Source: Diploptera punctata
Lineage: Eukaryota > Arthropoda > Insecta > Blattodea > Blaberidae
NCBI GenBank assembly: GCA_030220185.1
Contig: JASPKZ010001241.1
Span: 248,001-312,000, forward strand
Length of the DNA stretch: 64,000 nt
Direction of reading: 5' to 3'
The stretch's first letter is position 1. Each line of letters opens with the position of its first letter. The notes under the pieces were generated by a model. That model saw only the letters and a program-made list of their open reading frames with translations, was not told the DNA's origin and made no database searches. Both the position numbers and the translations under genes were made by a program. Below, one piece after another: positions 53,577 through 64,000 of the stretch.

Positions 53577-56500
53577 AACAATAACCTCAACGTTGGTTCA
53601 TGATGAATTTTAAAATTATTGACTATGTACCGCATGTTCTTAAAATGCTAATAATATTCAAAACATTTAAAAATATTAAATTATAGCAAATATATTAGGG
53701 TATAGGTGTTCACTCATGTTGCCATTATCTGCGTAGCAGAAATAAAATTCATTATACCAACTAAACGTACAATATTCAGATCAGGAAATTTTTAAATGTC
53801 AGCTAAATCTACGTATAAATTCCAAACCTACATGAATTCTCAACTAATGCTTAAGAAGCATAAACCATTATCATAGAGACCATTAGTTCCATCGCAGCAC
53901 GTGATGAGAAGATAAGAAAGTACAATTTTTTTCAGTTGGATGATGTAGAATGAGTGTCTGGGGCTCTGATTTTTTCTCCGTTTTTATTATTATGTCTGTA
54001 GTGATTTAGTTGGGAACTGAATCGGATGGCGGTGAAAGTAGTCTGATATTTAGGTCAGACATTGTAGATGACGTCAGAAGAATCGTGATAAGAGATGTTC
54101 AAATCTACTTGCCTTTCTCTACTTATTCTTTTTAATTGTTCATCTTTATGTATTTCATTTTTTTTCTTCATGAAATAATTTTATTTTTCCTTCGTAAGTT
54201 ATTTTGACGAGGATGAACATAACCAGGTATTAATCATACAACTTAAGACATTTTTAATGCAATTTATCCCATTACTAGGTGATATTTGTAACATTTATCC
54301 CTGGAAAATTCCATTGTGAAAGTATGTTAATGTAACGTGAAATTTACTACTGAAAATATTTTTTTACGTTGTAACCATTGGCCATTTTGAATTTCCAATA
54401 AACAGGTAGTTTTTTACGTATTTAGACACATTTCAAATGTAACGAACCTAAAAGCTAACTATCTCACTGGCACTCACACTTAACCTAATTTTATTACTCT
54501 AACCTAGGGTGGATCCCCACCTCTTTTTTTTTTGTTTTATTTTTGTTAAATTCGGACATAAATCAGTTATTATCGACGGAGATGCTGTGTTATCGACAGA
54601 GCCGTGGGTTTATCACTGGTTATATACTTATCGGTGAATGGTTTCTCTGGTTCATAGAATAACTGTTATTTTAAACTGTGAATTTTGAAAGTGTTGAGAA
54701 TAATTGTTGTAACCAGAGTGGTCATGGCAGGAAATAGTCCCGCTTTTTTCCAAATTTACGAGTAATGAGTTCAAGATAATTCAATTCCGGGACTAAATAT
54801 TTTTAATATACCATTCTATAATTATTTATTACTTTTAAGTGGTGTTTAAGTGCGTAATTAAATATGGTGCTAGGTTTCATGGCGCCCGTATTTATTATAG
54901 ATATTAACATATTTTAAAATTTACTTTTATTCAATTATATCTGATTTGGTCTGATATTTATTTAATCCGATCTACTTGTCATCAATTAACTTAATCACTC
55001 TGAATACTATGGTGTCTAGATTAATGTCGTCATTTTAGGAAACTCATTTTTCACCTCTTGTCATACCTAAGCCGATAGGGCTGAACTTGGCTATAAATAA
55101 CATCGTAAATTATGGATTCAACATTTAGAAGGCTTACTGGTCGTTTTCAATTGTATTTACAGTCACACTCATGATGGTTCAAGAGGGTCAAATTTCGGTT
55201 TATATGACATCGGGATTGTCATCAGTCGTTATAGCAAGTCCAAAAGCTATGGATTCGATAATTTCTATTACTTTGGACAAGTTTCCTTCCCTCTTGCGCT
55301 CAAGCGGATAGTAGAAGAAGTAGGTTTTAAACAGCACCGAAGTGTCATTACTTATCTCAGTGACTGCAAAAACTACATATTAGGTACTAATATAGATATG
55401 TTCTATTGGCTAAACTTTACAACCTGTGACGCGACTTTAATTCCTTCATAAACTTGTGTCAAGTTTTATCCTTAGGGTTTCATTTTTCAAATCATTTCCC
55501 ACATTTACAATGTTTTGTTTACATTTTTTAACGATTATTTCAATAATTTTTCTACGATATTTAACTACATGCTTCATATTGATTTTAACGATTATTCTAT
55601 GTAACAACAAAGACAAGTTCCAATGCAGCCAACATAGAGTATTTACTAATTAACTGAACACATATACCTCATAATTTCAGAACTCACTGTTTATTTTGAT
55701 GGTTGCATACTTTCAGAGGTAAGAGTGCTTAAATTGTGTTAGGTTAGCTTTTAGGTTTGTTAAATATCATGTATATGTTGGCTGCATCCCGAGATACCAT
55801 ACTGTAAACTGGTTCACATTAGTTGGAGCATGCGCATGGTGTATGATTGGAACTTAGAAACATTTTTCGCGTCACATGCTGTAAAGTATTTCCTTTCTAT
55901 TATATTTGCATGCAAACCTCTTTGGCCTCGTTAGATGTCCTAGGGGTCAAACGGACTTAAATTACATAGTATGTTATCAATCACATTAGCGACCCTAAAA
56001 AATGTGTATTACACAAATCTAGGACATTTTTTTACATTTTTCCCCTCTTCTCGCCGCCTAGATCAAACTTTTGCTTAAATAACATCCGGATAATCGCCAA
56101 TAAATTTAGCGAATCCGAAAACCATGTATTTGACACTAACTCGGTAATTTTGGACGTTTGATTATCACTCCTTATCAAGCCTCTGAGGAGTGACAATGGT
56201 CAACTGAAACTACAGATTGGGCACAGCTTTTGCAATTTTATTTTTACCACGCCCTATGAACCTTAGAGTATGGGTGCTAGTATTCAAATGTGGGCATAAA
56301 TGTCAATTCGACTGTCCCCATTAAGATAAACGACTACGAATACCTTGGATTAAACATTTGTATCGGTTGTTTTATATTATTTTATATGTCACTCGTCTCA
56401 TTCCTCTAAGTAATGATTGAGATCTATCTCGACAGTATCTTAACAAGAGTAAGGTGTATGTGTATATGTATATATGTATATATGTATATATATATATATA

Positions 56501-56995
56501 CATATGTGTGTGTGTGTGTGTGTACTGAATTTGTTTGAAATTGCTCCAGTTGTTTCAAATATATGCAGAAACAAATATTTTATGTAAGTAGCAATAATTT
56601 CACTCACCCCTATGAGTATTAGGGATATCTTAACCCATAAAACCATTTTTTAAAATGTAGTCCAAATGTGTATAACGTTTTGTTAAAATTGCTCCAGGCA
56701 TTTGAGATTTCTGCTAGTATACATGTATATAAATATTCCGGAAGTGATAATATCTCAAATGTTAAAGTTTATATAAATAAAAAACTAAATAAAACATGTG
56801 ACAAACACAGACTAATGAATATTATCAGAGATGTTAGATAATAATGTTAAAGTGCCCTTAAATGTATGTAAAATAAAAAAACTAGTAGACTTCCTAAAAA
56901 ACACATGACAATCACAATTATAGAAGTACTTATGTAATGGATGCAAACTAAAGTTCTACTGTATGTGACCTATGATATTAAACATTTATGCGGTA
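53577..56995. other. Longest quiet stretch; no recognisable feature
   Basis: About 3.4 kb with no repeat shared with the rest of the window and no protein-like frame. The longest frame, 65 codons at 55456-55653, is hydrophobic low-complexity. A TA/GT microsatellite lies at 56457-56523. This could be older single-copy DNA, an intron or a regulatory region. Confidence 0.4.
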
Positions 56996-57027
56996 CTAGG
57001 TGAAACCCGGCGTGCGCTGATAGTCTA
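56996..57027 (-). mobile_element. HelA 3' terminus, isolated
   Basis: CTAGGTGAAACCCGGCGTGC and the next 12 bp match the first bases of HelA copy 1 at 586-617 in the same orientation. The rest of the element is absent. Confidence 0.55.
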
Positions 57028-57424
57028 AATATATTAAATATTAAAGGTTAATAAAATTATATCGTACATAGTGCAACAAATTAAACATGGTGGTTATTGG
57101 AATCAATTTTTAATTTCCAATTTCAGGTAAACCCCCATTTTTAACGGTCGGATTTCGCTGAGCTTTTTTTTTTTTGACAATACCTATCTCAGTTTATTTC
57201 AGTAGGATATGGCGAGTGTCGATGTGAAACATCGAATATTGCGACTTTAGAGCGATTTTTAAATGTTCGTCTCAGATGAACTCCTATAGCTAATTACTTT
57301 ATAACATAACATATAGCATAAAAAACCTCTCCATAAAAAAATACATGTATGTGCCAACTTTCATGGTGATCGCTTGAACGATGTCAAAGTTTATTAATTT
57401 TAGATATATAATACAACATACATA
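57028..57424. other. No recognisable feature
   Basis: AT-rich; T run at 57167-57179. Confidence 0.4.
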
Positions 57425-58160
57425 TACAGGGTAGAGCAAAAAACACCGACGACGGAGGTAAAGTGGTATATTTAGATATGTTGATAATTTTTAATAAGGT
57501 ACCAATGTCTGGAAATTATGCGTTTTCACACAATGGGTAGCTAACTTCTAAAGAGTTCCGTTAGTTGGATTTCAAGACTCAATATTTAACAATATCTCAC
57601 AGTCACATCATGTTTTCAAAATATCCACCCCTCCCCATCTCATTGTAGAGCGTTCATCGGCTGTGTAGTGATCAGCGCACACCTGGCCTCGTTTTAATTA
57701 TTTCTGTAGCAGCGTGGATTTGTGCTATAAGATCCATACGTGACTATAATGGAGTCTGATATACGGACTGTTTCATGTCGCCCCACAAACGTTAGTCGAG
57801 AGGGTTAAGATCAGGTGTTCTCGGAGGCACGGGACTGGTCCCCTTCTGCCAATCCATCAACCTGCATGTGGTAAGCAAATGTCTCCTCACATTGGCATCG
57901 AAGTGAGCTGGAGCTCCGTCATGTTGCAGCCACATTCCATTTCGAAGTCACGTATCACAGGTTCCGTACCTGTGAGGTGTTGTCTTGTAATGAGTCTTCA
58001 AATCCTTCGAACTAACACTGGTCTTACGACATAATTTACTAGTCCTAGCGTGAAAACGCATAATTTCCGGACATTTGTACCTTATTAAAAATTATCAACA
58101 TATGTCAATATACTACCTCACCTCCGTTGTCGGTGGTTCCTTTTGCAACAACCTATATAG
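57425..58160 (-). pseudogene. Tc1/mariner-like element with dead transposase
   Basis: TIRs of ~105 bp (57425-57535 and 58050-58160) share 'GTTGATAATTTTTAATAAGG' and 'GAAATTATGCGTTTTCAC', with TA at the outer edges. The minus strand between them gives 'MWLQHDGAPAHFDANVRRHL' (about 57942-57885), with a D-G-A-P-A-H motif holding the second catalytic Asp, then 'PVPPRTPDLNPLD', 'LWGDMKQSVYQTPL' and a C-terminal 'FENMM'. This is the C-terminal half of a DDE/D Tc1-mariner transposase. Stops lie within it, and the N-terminal DNA-binding part and first Asp are deleted. Related in type to 34597-35352. Confidence 0.85.
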
Positions 58161-58161
58161 G

Positions 58162-58203
<42 letters not shown>

Positions 58204-58219
58204 ATGAAAAGAAAAAGAA

Positions 58220-58294
58220 TGCTTGAGTCGGGATTTGAACTCGAGTCTCTAAAGTCTGTACCTTTAGCGCTCTAACCAACTGAGCTACCCAAGA
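58220..58294 (-). tRNA. tRNA-like unit A
   Basis: 75 nt; identical to 58652-58726 on the opposite strand. Acceptor TCTTGGG/CTCAAGC pairs except position 1-72; D arm GCTC/GAGC; T loop TTCAAAT. The anticodon arm folds as TAAAG-GTACAGA-CTTTA but needs an extra base before it, giving a nominal anticodon ACA. Probably a tRNA-derived retroposon head rather than a working tRNA. Confidence 0.4.
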
Positions 58295-58519
58295 ATTCCA
58301 AGACAAACATACAATTTCTTATACATGTAGTATTCTCAATTCACACAAGAGGTAGCGGAAATATCATTCAACTGCCATCTAGCGGCTAACCTAACAGTTA
58401 AGCAAATTATTAAAGAGAATATTTACTTTATAGCAGTAACGCTTGTATATATAGATATTATAAATATATTTTTGACATTTGGCAATGAAGGCAAATATGA
58501 TATGAAAAGAAAACAGAAT

Positions 58520-58553
58520 GCTTGAGTCGGGATTTGAACTCGAGTCTCTAAAA
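58520..58553 (-). pseudogene. Truncated tRNA-like unit B
   Basis: Only the T-arm half ('GTCGGGATTTGAACTCGAGT' on the plus strand) remains, cut exactly where the inverted duplication joins the next unit. Confidence 0.7.
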
Positions 58554-58651
58554 GGTTAGCCGCTAGATGGCAGTTGAATGATATTTCCGCTACCTCTTGT
58601 GTGAATTGAGAATACTACATGTATAAGAAAATTGTATGTTTGTCTTGGAAT

Positions 58652-58726
58652 TCTTGGGTAGCTCAGTTGGTTAGAGCGCTAAAGGTACAGACTTTAGAGA
58701 CTCGAGTTCAAATCCCGACTCAAGCA
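58652..58726 (+). tRNA. tRNA-like unit C
   Basis: Same fold as unit A: box A 'TAGCTCAGTTGGTTAGAG', box B 'GAGTTCAAATCCC', followed by TTCTTTTTTCTTTT, which could stop Pol III. T stem TCGAG/CCCGA has one mismatch. Confidence 0.4.
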
Positions 58727-58773
58727 TTCTTTTTTCTTTTCATATCATATTTGCCTTCATTGCCAAATGTCAA

Positions 58774-58812
<39 letters not shown>

Positions 58813-58962
58813 AGCGTTACTGCTATAAAGTAAATATTCTCTTTAATAATTTGCTTAACTGTTAGGTTAGCCGCCAGATGGCAGTTGAATGATATTTCCG
58901 CTACCTCTTGTGTGAATTGAGAATACTACATGTATAAGAAAATTGTATGTTTGTCTTGGAAT

Positions 58963-59037
58963 TCTTAGGTAGCTCAGTTGGTTAGAGCGCTAAAGGTACA
59001 GAATTTAGAGACTCGAGTTCAAATCCCGACTCAAGCA
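58963..59037 (+). tRNA. tRNA-like unit D
   Basis: Differs from unit C at two positions (acceptor G to A; a C to A that opens the pair closing the anticodon loop). The change weakens the fold, in keeping with no selection on tRNA function. Confidence 0.35.
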
Positions 59038-59092
59038 TTCTATTTTCTTTTCATATCATATTTGCCTTCATTGCCAAATGTCAAAAATATAT

Positions 59093-59126
<34 letters not shown>

Positions 59127-59128
<2 letters not shown>

Positions 59129-59907
59129 CTACGCCAAAATAAATGAAAATTAATGTGCTTTTATGTTTAGTTGAATTAGTAGAAAGAAAAATAATTATAA
59201 ATTTATATTTTTTTAGTTACTCCGTACTGATTATCCGGCGTTGTCCGGGAATGTACTCATCCCGATCTTCTTGGCATAAATGAGATGAAAGACAAAAATT
59301 AATGTACTTCTTAAGATTAGTTTAATAAGTAAAAAGAAAATTAATTATAAATGTATATCGTAATTATTTTAAGATTCCCCGTGTTGATTACTCGATGTTG
59401 CCCGGGAATCTACTTATCTCGATCTTCTTATCATAAATGAGCTAAAGGACAAAATTCGTTATTGTGAGTTATCCGTAAAAGAATACCCGCCATATGCTGC
59501 TATGCTTGCTCAGGAATCTACGTACTTACCTCGATCTTCTTGGAATCAATGAAAGACAAAAATGGTTATTGTGAGTTATCCGTAAGAGATAAACATATGC
59601 CATCGTGGACTTTTTATAGAGCTTTTTTAGATATTCAATTCTGTGTACATTAATTTTGTGTATTTGTTACGGTTTAGGCAGCGTAAGTCATTTAAGCGTC
59701 CAAATAGCTACTTTTTTAACGTTTTCTACCCATAGGGCGATTTTTAAGGATGTAGAAGTTGAGTATCACAGCTCTCTTATAGCCTATGTTCATCCCCGGA
59801 ATCTCCTGAACATTTTGCAAAACGCCCCCTCACAATCGGATTAACGGTATGGCCGCGCATAAAGTACGAACAAACAAACAAACAAACATCCATTTTGATA
59901 AATTAGA
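59127..59907 (-). mobile_element. Non-autonomous Helitron HelA, copy 4 (3' end lost)
   Basis: The minus strand starts TCTAATTTATCAAAATGGAT after an A (59907), followed by the HelA 5' block ('GCGCGGCCATACCGTTAATC'). The body is collinear with copies 2 and 3. The terminal CTAG is missing; the element stops at a (TA)n tract near 59126. Confidence 0.8.
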
Positions 59908-59916
59908 TATACAAAA

Positions 59917-60214
59917 GTCCACCGCTGGAAGCGTGCTGCCTTGTCACGCAGCGGGCCCGGGTCCGATTCCCGGTCAGGACAGGCTCCTGGGTGAGGTTTT
60001 TTCGGGTTTTTTCCTCACCTGTAGGACAAATATCAGGAAACTTAGGGCCCAACGGTCCCCGAAAATCATTCGGCATCATCATCATCCTTCACCGGTGTGG
60101 AAAGCAACGGAAGCTACCACACCTATAATTCCCTAGTAAACCTGCAAAGCATAGCATGAAAATGCTATGATTGCAGTGAAAGGCCTGCCCTTCTGCAGAA
60201 TTACTATGTATGGA
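59917..60214 (+). mobile_element. SINE-1, copy 4
   Basis: Starts 'GTCCACCGCTGGAAGCGTGC', with a 12-bp deletion in the A-box region, B-box-like 'GGGTCCGATTCCC', and end 'ACTATGTATGG'. It lies 9 bp from the HelA 5' end. More diverged than copies 2 and 3; the target duplication is unclear. Confidence 0.88.
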
Positions 60215-60689
60215 TATTATATATATACATATATATAATTAAACTGAAAATGACCATAACAAAAAAAAACAAAATGCAAAGTCTTCTCAACACGTTGTGA
60301 TATGTCCTTAGATCTGATATCATATTCCAATATTAATTAAACGGGAAAATAAATAGAATGATGCGTTGAAGAATAAGTAGTGAATTTAATAAATAAAAAG
60401 GAGGAGAATGTGACTTTTTATATTTGGCTATACATGTTAAACTTATTGATAAATGGTAACGAGCCTGATCCACAGATATGTGTTTCCGAGAGTTTAAGTG
60501 CCCAAATAATATAATATTTAGTAGAGTGTGAATAAAGGGTTACCGCTCACTTAAATTTAAAAAAATGTTCGTCATTTTTCATGCCGTGTTATTATTCACT
60601 AAGATGAAAAAAAAAAGTCAATCTTCATAAGCATAATGTTGACCATAACATATTGAAAAGTGCGGCATTTCCAATTCCATTAAAACAAT
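60215..60689. other. No recognisable feature
   Basis: AT-rich; nothing assigned. Confidence 0.4.
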
Positions 60690-61155
60690 TGTAAGTAACG
60701 ATAAAATAATATAATAATTAATCAAGTTATGAAACCATCCCTTGTACAAAAAACACCAGATTACGTTTATATAACACTTTGGCTAGACCAGTGTTGACCT
60801 AAGGTAGTGAAGTATGGACACTAAAAAGACAATATGTAAAGTAGAATAACGGCTTGTGAAATGAGATTCATACGCAGAACAGCGTGTTACACCAGATAGG
60901 ATCGGAAAAGGAACACTGATATCTTAAAATAATTTAAGACTACGCCAATTTTGGAATATATTAAACAGTACAAACTAAATTGGAAACACCATCTTGAAAG
61001 AATGAGTTCAAATCGGATCCCCAAAGCTGTGTAGAATTATATACCAAAAGGACGAAGATCTCTGGGCCGTCCTATGAAACGCTGGAGGGAAAATTTTCTA
61101 TAGGATCGTAACAGGCCTTGGCCTAATACTTGAAAGGGAGAAGAAGAAGAACAAC
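60690..61155 (+). mobile_element. LINE RT tail with GAA tail
   Basis: Frames read 'LYNTLARPVLT', 'GSEVWTLKRQ', relics of 'ITACEMRFIRRTA', 'YKLNWKHHLERMSSNRIPKA' and 'KGRRSLGRPMKRWRENF', ending 'GGCCTTGGCCTAATACTTGA' and GAGAAGAAGAAGAA. 5'-truncated and broken by several stops. Confidence 0.8.
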
Positions 61156-61329
61156 AAAATACTTTTAATTGAATAGTTACCCACAAATATTCTAAAGTTG
61201 ACTTTTCAGTGGATTAATGATATATCTGGAGAGTATCACGACACGGTGCATGTAAAATTATACATACTCTCTTCCAGACCTGTTTTATTTATTTTTAAAA
61301 GTTGGCTTTCAAGCGAATAGTGATCTGTA

Positions 61330-61820
61330 CAGGGGGCCTTAAAATTCTCCTTACAAATTTCTAGGACTTGTAGAGGAGACTGGGTTGATAATATTTAAAA
61401 TTGGAAACCATATCCGGAAACTAGCCGTTTCCGTGCCTGAACGTACGTAAAATTTCTCAACAAGTTATAGCTTCGCGATTCCTCTAAATCGAAATTTTTC
61501 TTATCGAGTATTCCAAGTTTTTTAATGTAAACATGAAAATTGATTGTGGATGGTGCATCCGGGACTATTAATGCCAGTCATGATTCAGTTACCACTTTGT
61601 TTCATTGGTTATTAATGAGTTGAATTGTAAAACAAGTGATGTACTGTGTCACGCCTCATAATGAATTACATGTAAAGGTAGTCGCGTTAAAAACATGTTT
61701 TCAAACGGCTGTAGCACGGAAACGGTAAGTTTTCGGACGTGGTTTCCAGTTCTAAATATTATCAACTCAGTCCCCTCTACAAGTCCTAGAAGTTTGTAAG
61801 GGGAATTTTAGAGCACCCTG
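61330..61820. mobile_element. TA-flanked MITE, ~115-bp TIRs
   Basis: Begins CAGGGGGCCTTAAAATTCTC after TA (61328-61329) and ends GAGCACCCTG before TA (61821-61822). TIRs share 'GGACTTGTAGAGG', 'TTGATAATATTTA' and 'CCGTTTCCGTGC'. CAGGG ends and a TA duplication point to Tc1/mariner. No transposase remains (491 bp). Confidence 0.85.
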
Positions 61821-61822
61821 TA

Positions 61823-62795
61823 TGTAACAAAATGGTGGAAGCAGTTAGTCAAGTCAAGAGTAGCAATGCAGAAAAACAATTATTGTACATGTGCAAATTC
61901 ATTCCACCACAGTTCCGTCAATCCTAATCAGAATCTTAGAGAAATTGAGTGAAAATAAGAAAGGCACAAAGAATGCAACGAAATAACATTAAATGAAAAA
62001 TATATATACTCAAAACTGATTAAGTTAGAATGTTTTTATAACAATCTGCGTTCAATATGTATTTTCTATTTCTTATAGTGGCATTTTTAATTAAATATGT
62101 GTTAGGTCATTTTTCCACTCTATAGAGATGGATCACTTTTAGACCCAATTCTTTATTAAATTGTTAATATTTAGTTATTAGCATGTTTTTGTGCATTCAA
62201 ATTGGCTGTATATGATTCCAATAGGATAAGAGATTAAAATGTATATGATGTAATAAAGGTAATAGCCTCAAAATGAACATTATACGATTTTTTTTAGTTT
62301 TCCCAACAATTTGTAGCTTGTGGATTAAATCTCTTTCCGGGGCAACTATTCAATTGCAAGATTTGTTGTGTCTCATCCTCTTTAAAAGTAGAGTTAAAAT
62401 GTTTTAAGTGAAGGTCCGGGTCACAGTGTTCTCTCAGTTTAATGGGCGACATCATGTCGTGTGCATGCACTTGGGGATTCAGTGTAAGGAACACTGCACA
62501 CTAATTGCACAGCATGCACTAAAATCTGTCACTAAGCCTAGTAAATTGGATTACTACTTGCTTTCCAAAGCTCTTGTTCACGGTGGAACACAATTCGCCA
62601 TCATTATTCACAAGGCATATATAGTATGTTCCACAAATCAATTCAACAACCATATTTATTCTCTGAGGAGGACGAACACTTTAATGGGAGATAGTACGCT
62701 CTCATTACCTTGTTGACATATAAGACAATTGTTCTCTATTCAGATCTAGCAATCTTATCTAACCACACATTTTACTTAATTTCAAGCTATTTTCA
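61823..62795. other. No recognisable feature
   Basis: The 102-codon frame at 62408-62716 contains no domain I recognise, and its composition does not stand out. Left unassigned. Confidence 0.35.
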
Positions 62796-62799
62796 TTAT

Positions 62800-63590
62800 T
62801 AGAGAATATATCTGTTTGCAGATGATCAAATAATTTTTGCAGGGGATGAAGATGATATGAAATATATGATAAATAAACTAATGGAAGAATATAAAAAAGG
62901 GGACTGAATATAAATTTACAGAAAACAGAATATATGTGTTTGGAAAGGATGTGGATGACTTCATACTCGAACCAGGGAAAATAAAAAAAATGTGATTTTT
63001 TAAATATCTTGGGTTAATAATTATAAGTTTAGGAACCTGTGAGAGAGATGTACAGACTAAAATTGCAATGGCAAAATATGCAACTAAAACATTACATGGA
63101 ATAATTTGGAACAAAAATATCACAAAGGAAACTAAAATGAAAATTTATGACAGCGTAATACAGAATATTTTGTCAAATGGAAGTGAAACGTGGTCTTTGA
63201 CGGAAGTACAAAAAAATAAAATTAGAACAGTTGAATTTGATTATTTTAGAAGAAGCCTACAAAAAACAAGACAGGATAAAATTAGAAATGAATTCCTTTG
63301 GAGAGAAATTAATGTCACCACATCGGTTGTTAATAGGATTGAAAATCAAACGCTTAAATGGTATGGCCATGTACAAAGAATGTAAATTAAAGATGGCCAA
63401 AAAATATATACCAATCGTCACCCCCTGGAAGAAATAAACGTGGCAGACCAAGATGGAAATGAAAAACCTACGTCAGAATTATAATGGATGATAGGAATTT
63501 GGAAGAGGGAGATTGGAATGATATAGATAAACGGAAACTGAAGACAGCAAACCTATAAATGGGGGAAATCCGAAGAAGAAGAAGAGAATA
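62800..63590 (+). mobile_element. LINE RT fragment with FADD and GAA tail
   Basis: Starts in RT domain 5: 'YLFADDQIIFAGDEDDMKYM' (about 62812-62871), then 'INKLMEEYKKGD' and a stop. The next frames hold the 'FKYLGLIIISLGTCERDVQT' block, and frame 63068-63385 gives 'AKYATKTLHGIIWNKNITKE', 'IYDSVIQNILSNGSETWSLT', 'RTVEFDYFRRSLQKTRQDKI' and 'NRIENQTLKWYGHVQRM'. A GRPRW-type block follows ('RGRPRWK' near 63440) to a (GAA)n end at 63572-63586. At least two frameshifts. Closest relative here is 36100-36960. Confidence 0.85.
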
Positions 63591-63654
63591 TACAATACAT
63601 TCATCTTAAATGAAGTGTACAACATCAGTTATACTTTGTCTAGGCTTCCTATTC

Positions 63655-64000
63655 ATTTATGACAATTTAACTCACGCCCCAAATGGGAGTCAATGATCAA
63701 TCGCATTTCAATGAATTTTGATTTACAACCAATCACAGTCTTCTTCACCTCGATTTTATCGGTTTAATTTTATCACTTTAAAATCAAGCTCCTCCTTTTT
63801 AACATTCTGAATAGGCCAGAACATTATTTTGCAGTAACTGATTCCATAAGAAATGCAGCTACCATATTGTATATATAGTGCACGAATGTAAACAGATACT
63901 GCTTGCGGTGATGTAATAGAAAAACATGCATAGTAATTGATTATGTCACAATAAAAAGAAACCACTGTTTGCACTTTCTTAAACTTATTATTTCCCAGGA
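63655..64000 (+). repeat. Family C, copy running off the window
   Basis: Matches 38478-38820: 'AACTCACGCCCCAAATGGGA', 'TTAACATTCTGAATAGGCC', 'AAACCACTGTTTGCACTTTC', ending 'TTATTTCCCAGGA' at the window edge. Confidence 0.75.

Larger units (their letters stand above)
58161..59126. repeat. Inverted and tandem cluster of tRNA-like units
   Basis: A ~300-bp unit occurs inverted at 58201-58500, partly inverted at 58500-58553, and directly at 58554-58800 and 58801-59100. Each contains 'AGATGGCAGTTGAATGATAT', 'ACCTCTTGTGTGAATTGAGA', a 75-nt tRNA-like block, TTTTCTTTTCATATCATATT and 'GCCTTCATTGCCAAATGTC'. (TA)n tracts (58165-58202, 58781-58811, 59098-59126) separate them. Sequence identity between units is very high, so duplication is recent. 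Confidence 0.85.

Noticed and set aside
54470..54510. Telomere-like ACCTAA strings
   Set aside because: Isolated, not tandem; insect TTAGG arrays are not present.
58220..59037. Calling the 75-nt blocks genuine tRNA-Cys(ACA) genes
   Set aside because: The anticodon arm needs an extra base, the T and acceptor stems have mismatches, and ACA is not the usual Cys anticodon; tRNA-like is the safer call.
62408..62716. 102-codon frame as a gene
   Set aside because: No recognised domain, no homologous copy here, overlapping minus-strand frame of similar length; could be chance.

Overview
The window looks like intergenic or intronic DNA from a large insect genome. It is AT-rich, has no convincing host protein-coding gene, and is packed with decayed transposable elements. 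Long open frames are rare; almost all those present fall inside transposon remnants or simple repeats. The mixture (non-LTR reverse-transcriptase tails of the 'GHVARM...DLAQDRD' type, tRNA-derived SINEs with a CAT-rich body and ATGG tail, Helitrons, a Penelope-like element) resembles cockroach or other Blattodea genomes. That taxon is inferred from recall of repeat families, not from a search.

Layout. 0-6 kb: non-autonomous Helitrons HelA (586-1418) and HelB (2558-4046, carrying a captured LINE gag fragment and a nested LINE tail), then a SINE-1 in ATA repeats. 6-17 kb: a pseudogene of a repetitive uncharacterised protein, a MITE with 33-bp TIRs, LINE tails, a Jockey-like RT relic, one arm of a foldback element, a 244-bp MITE, and three LINE tails separated by ATT repeats. 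17-31 kb: a 62-bp tandem repeat, SINE-3, HelA, SINE-1, an element flanked by TTAA with ~140-165-bp TIRs, and a LINE RT fragment. 31-43 kb: SINE-4 with a perfect 15-bp duplication, HelA, a Tc1/mariner relic, LINE RT, SINE-2, SINE-1, and a Penelope-like element split by a second HelB. 43-54 kb: a 590-bp GA/GT compound microsatellite, LINE pieces, a 49-bp-arm hairpin, a long-TIR MITE, an apparently intact intron-containing tRNA-Tyr gene inside a dispersed repeat, a complete foldback element, and a Jockey-like LINE with both ORFs broken. 54-57 kb is quiet. 57-64 kb: a Tc1/mariner relic, an inverted cluster of tRNA-like units, HelA, SINE-1, a TA-flanked MITE and two LINE fragments.

The only gene likely to work in the cell is tRNA-Tyr at 48027-48117. 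Everything else is best read as a layered insertion history. HelB captured a LINE ORF1 and then transposed at least twice, once into a Penelope-like ORF, where removing it rejoins the reading frame. LINEs landed in Helitrons and older repeats, and SINEs landed in microsatellites. The best candidates for something undescribed are the tRNA-carrying dispersed repeats (G family and the TTTTCTTTTCATATC-tailed family), the 49-bp near-perfect hairpin, the hammerhead-like core at the Penelope 3' end, and the iterated 3' ends of HelA. All family assignments are from reading the sequence and need database searches.
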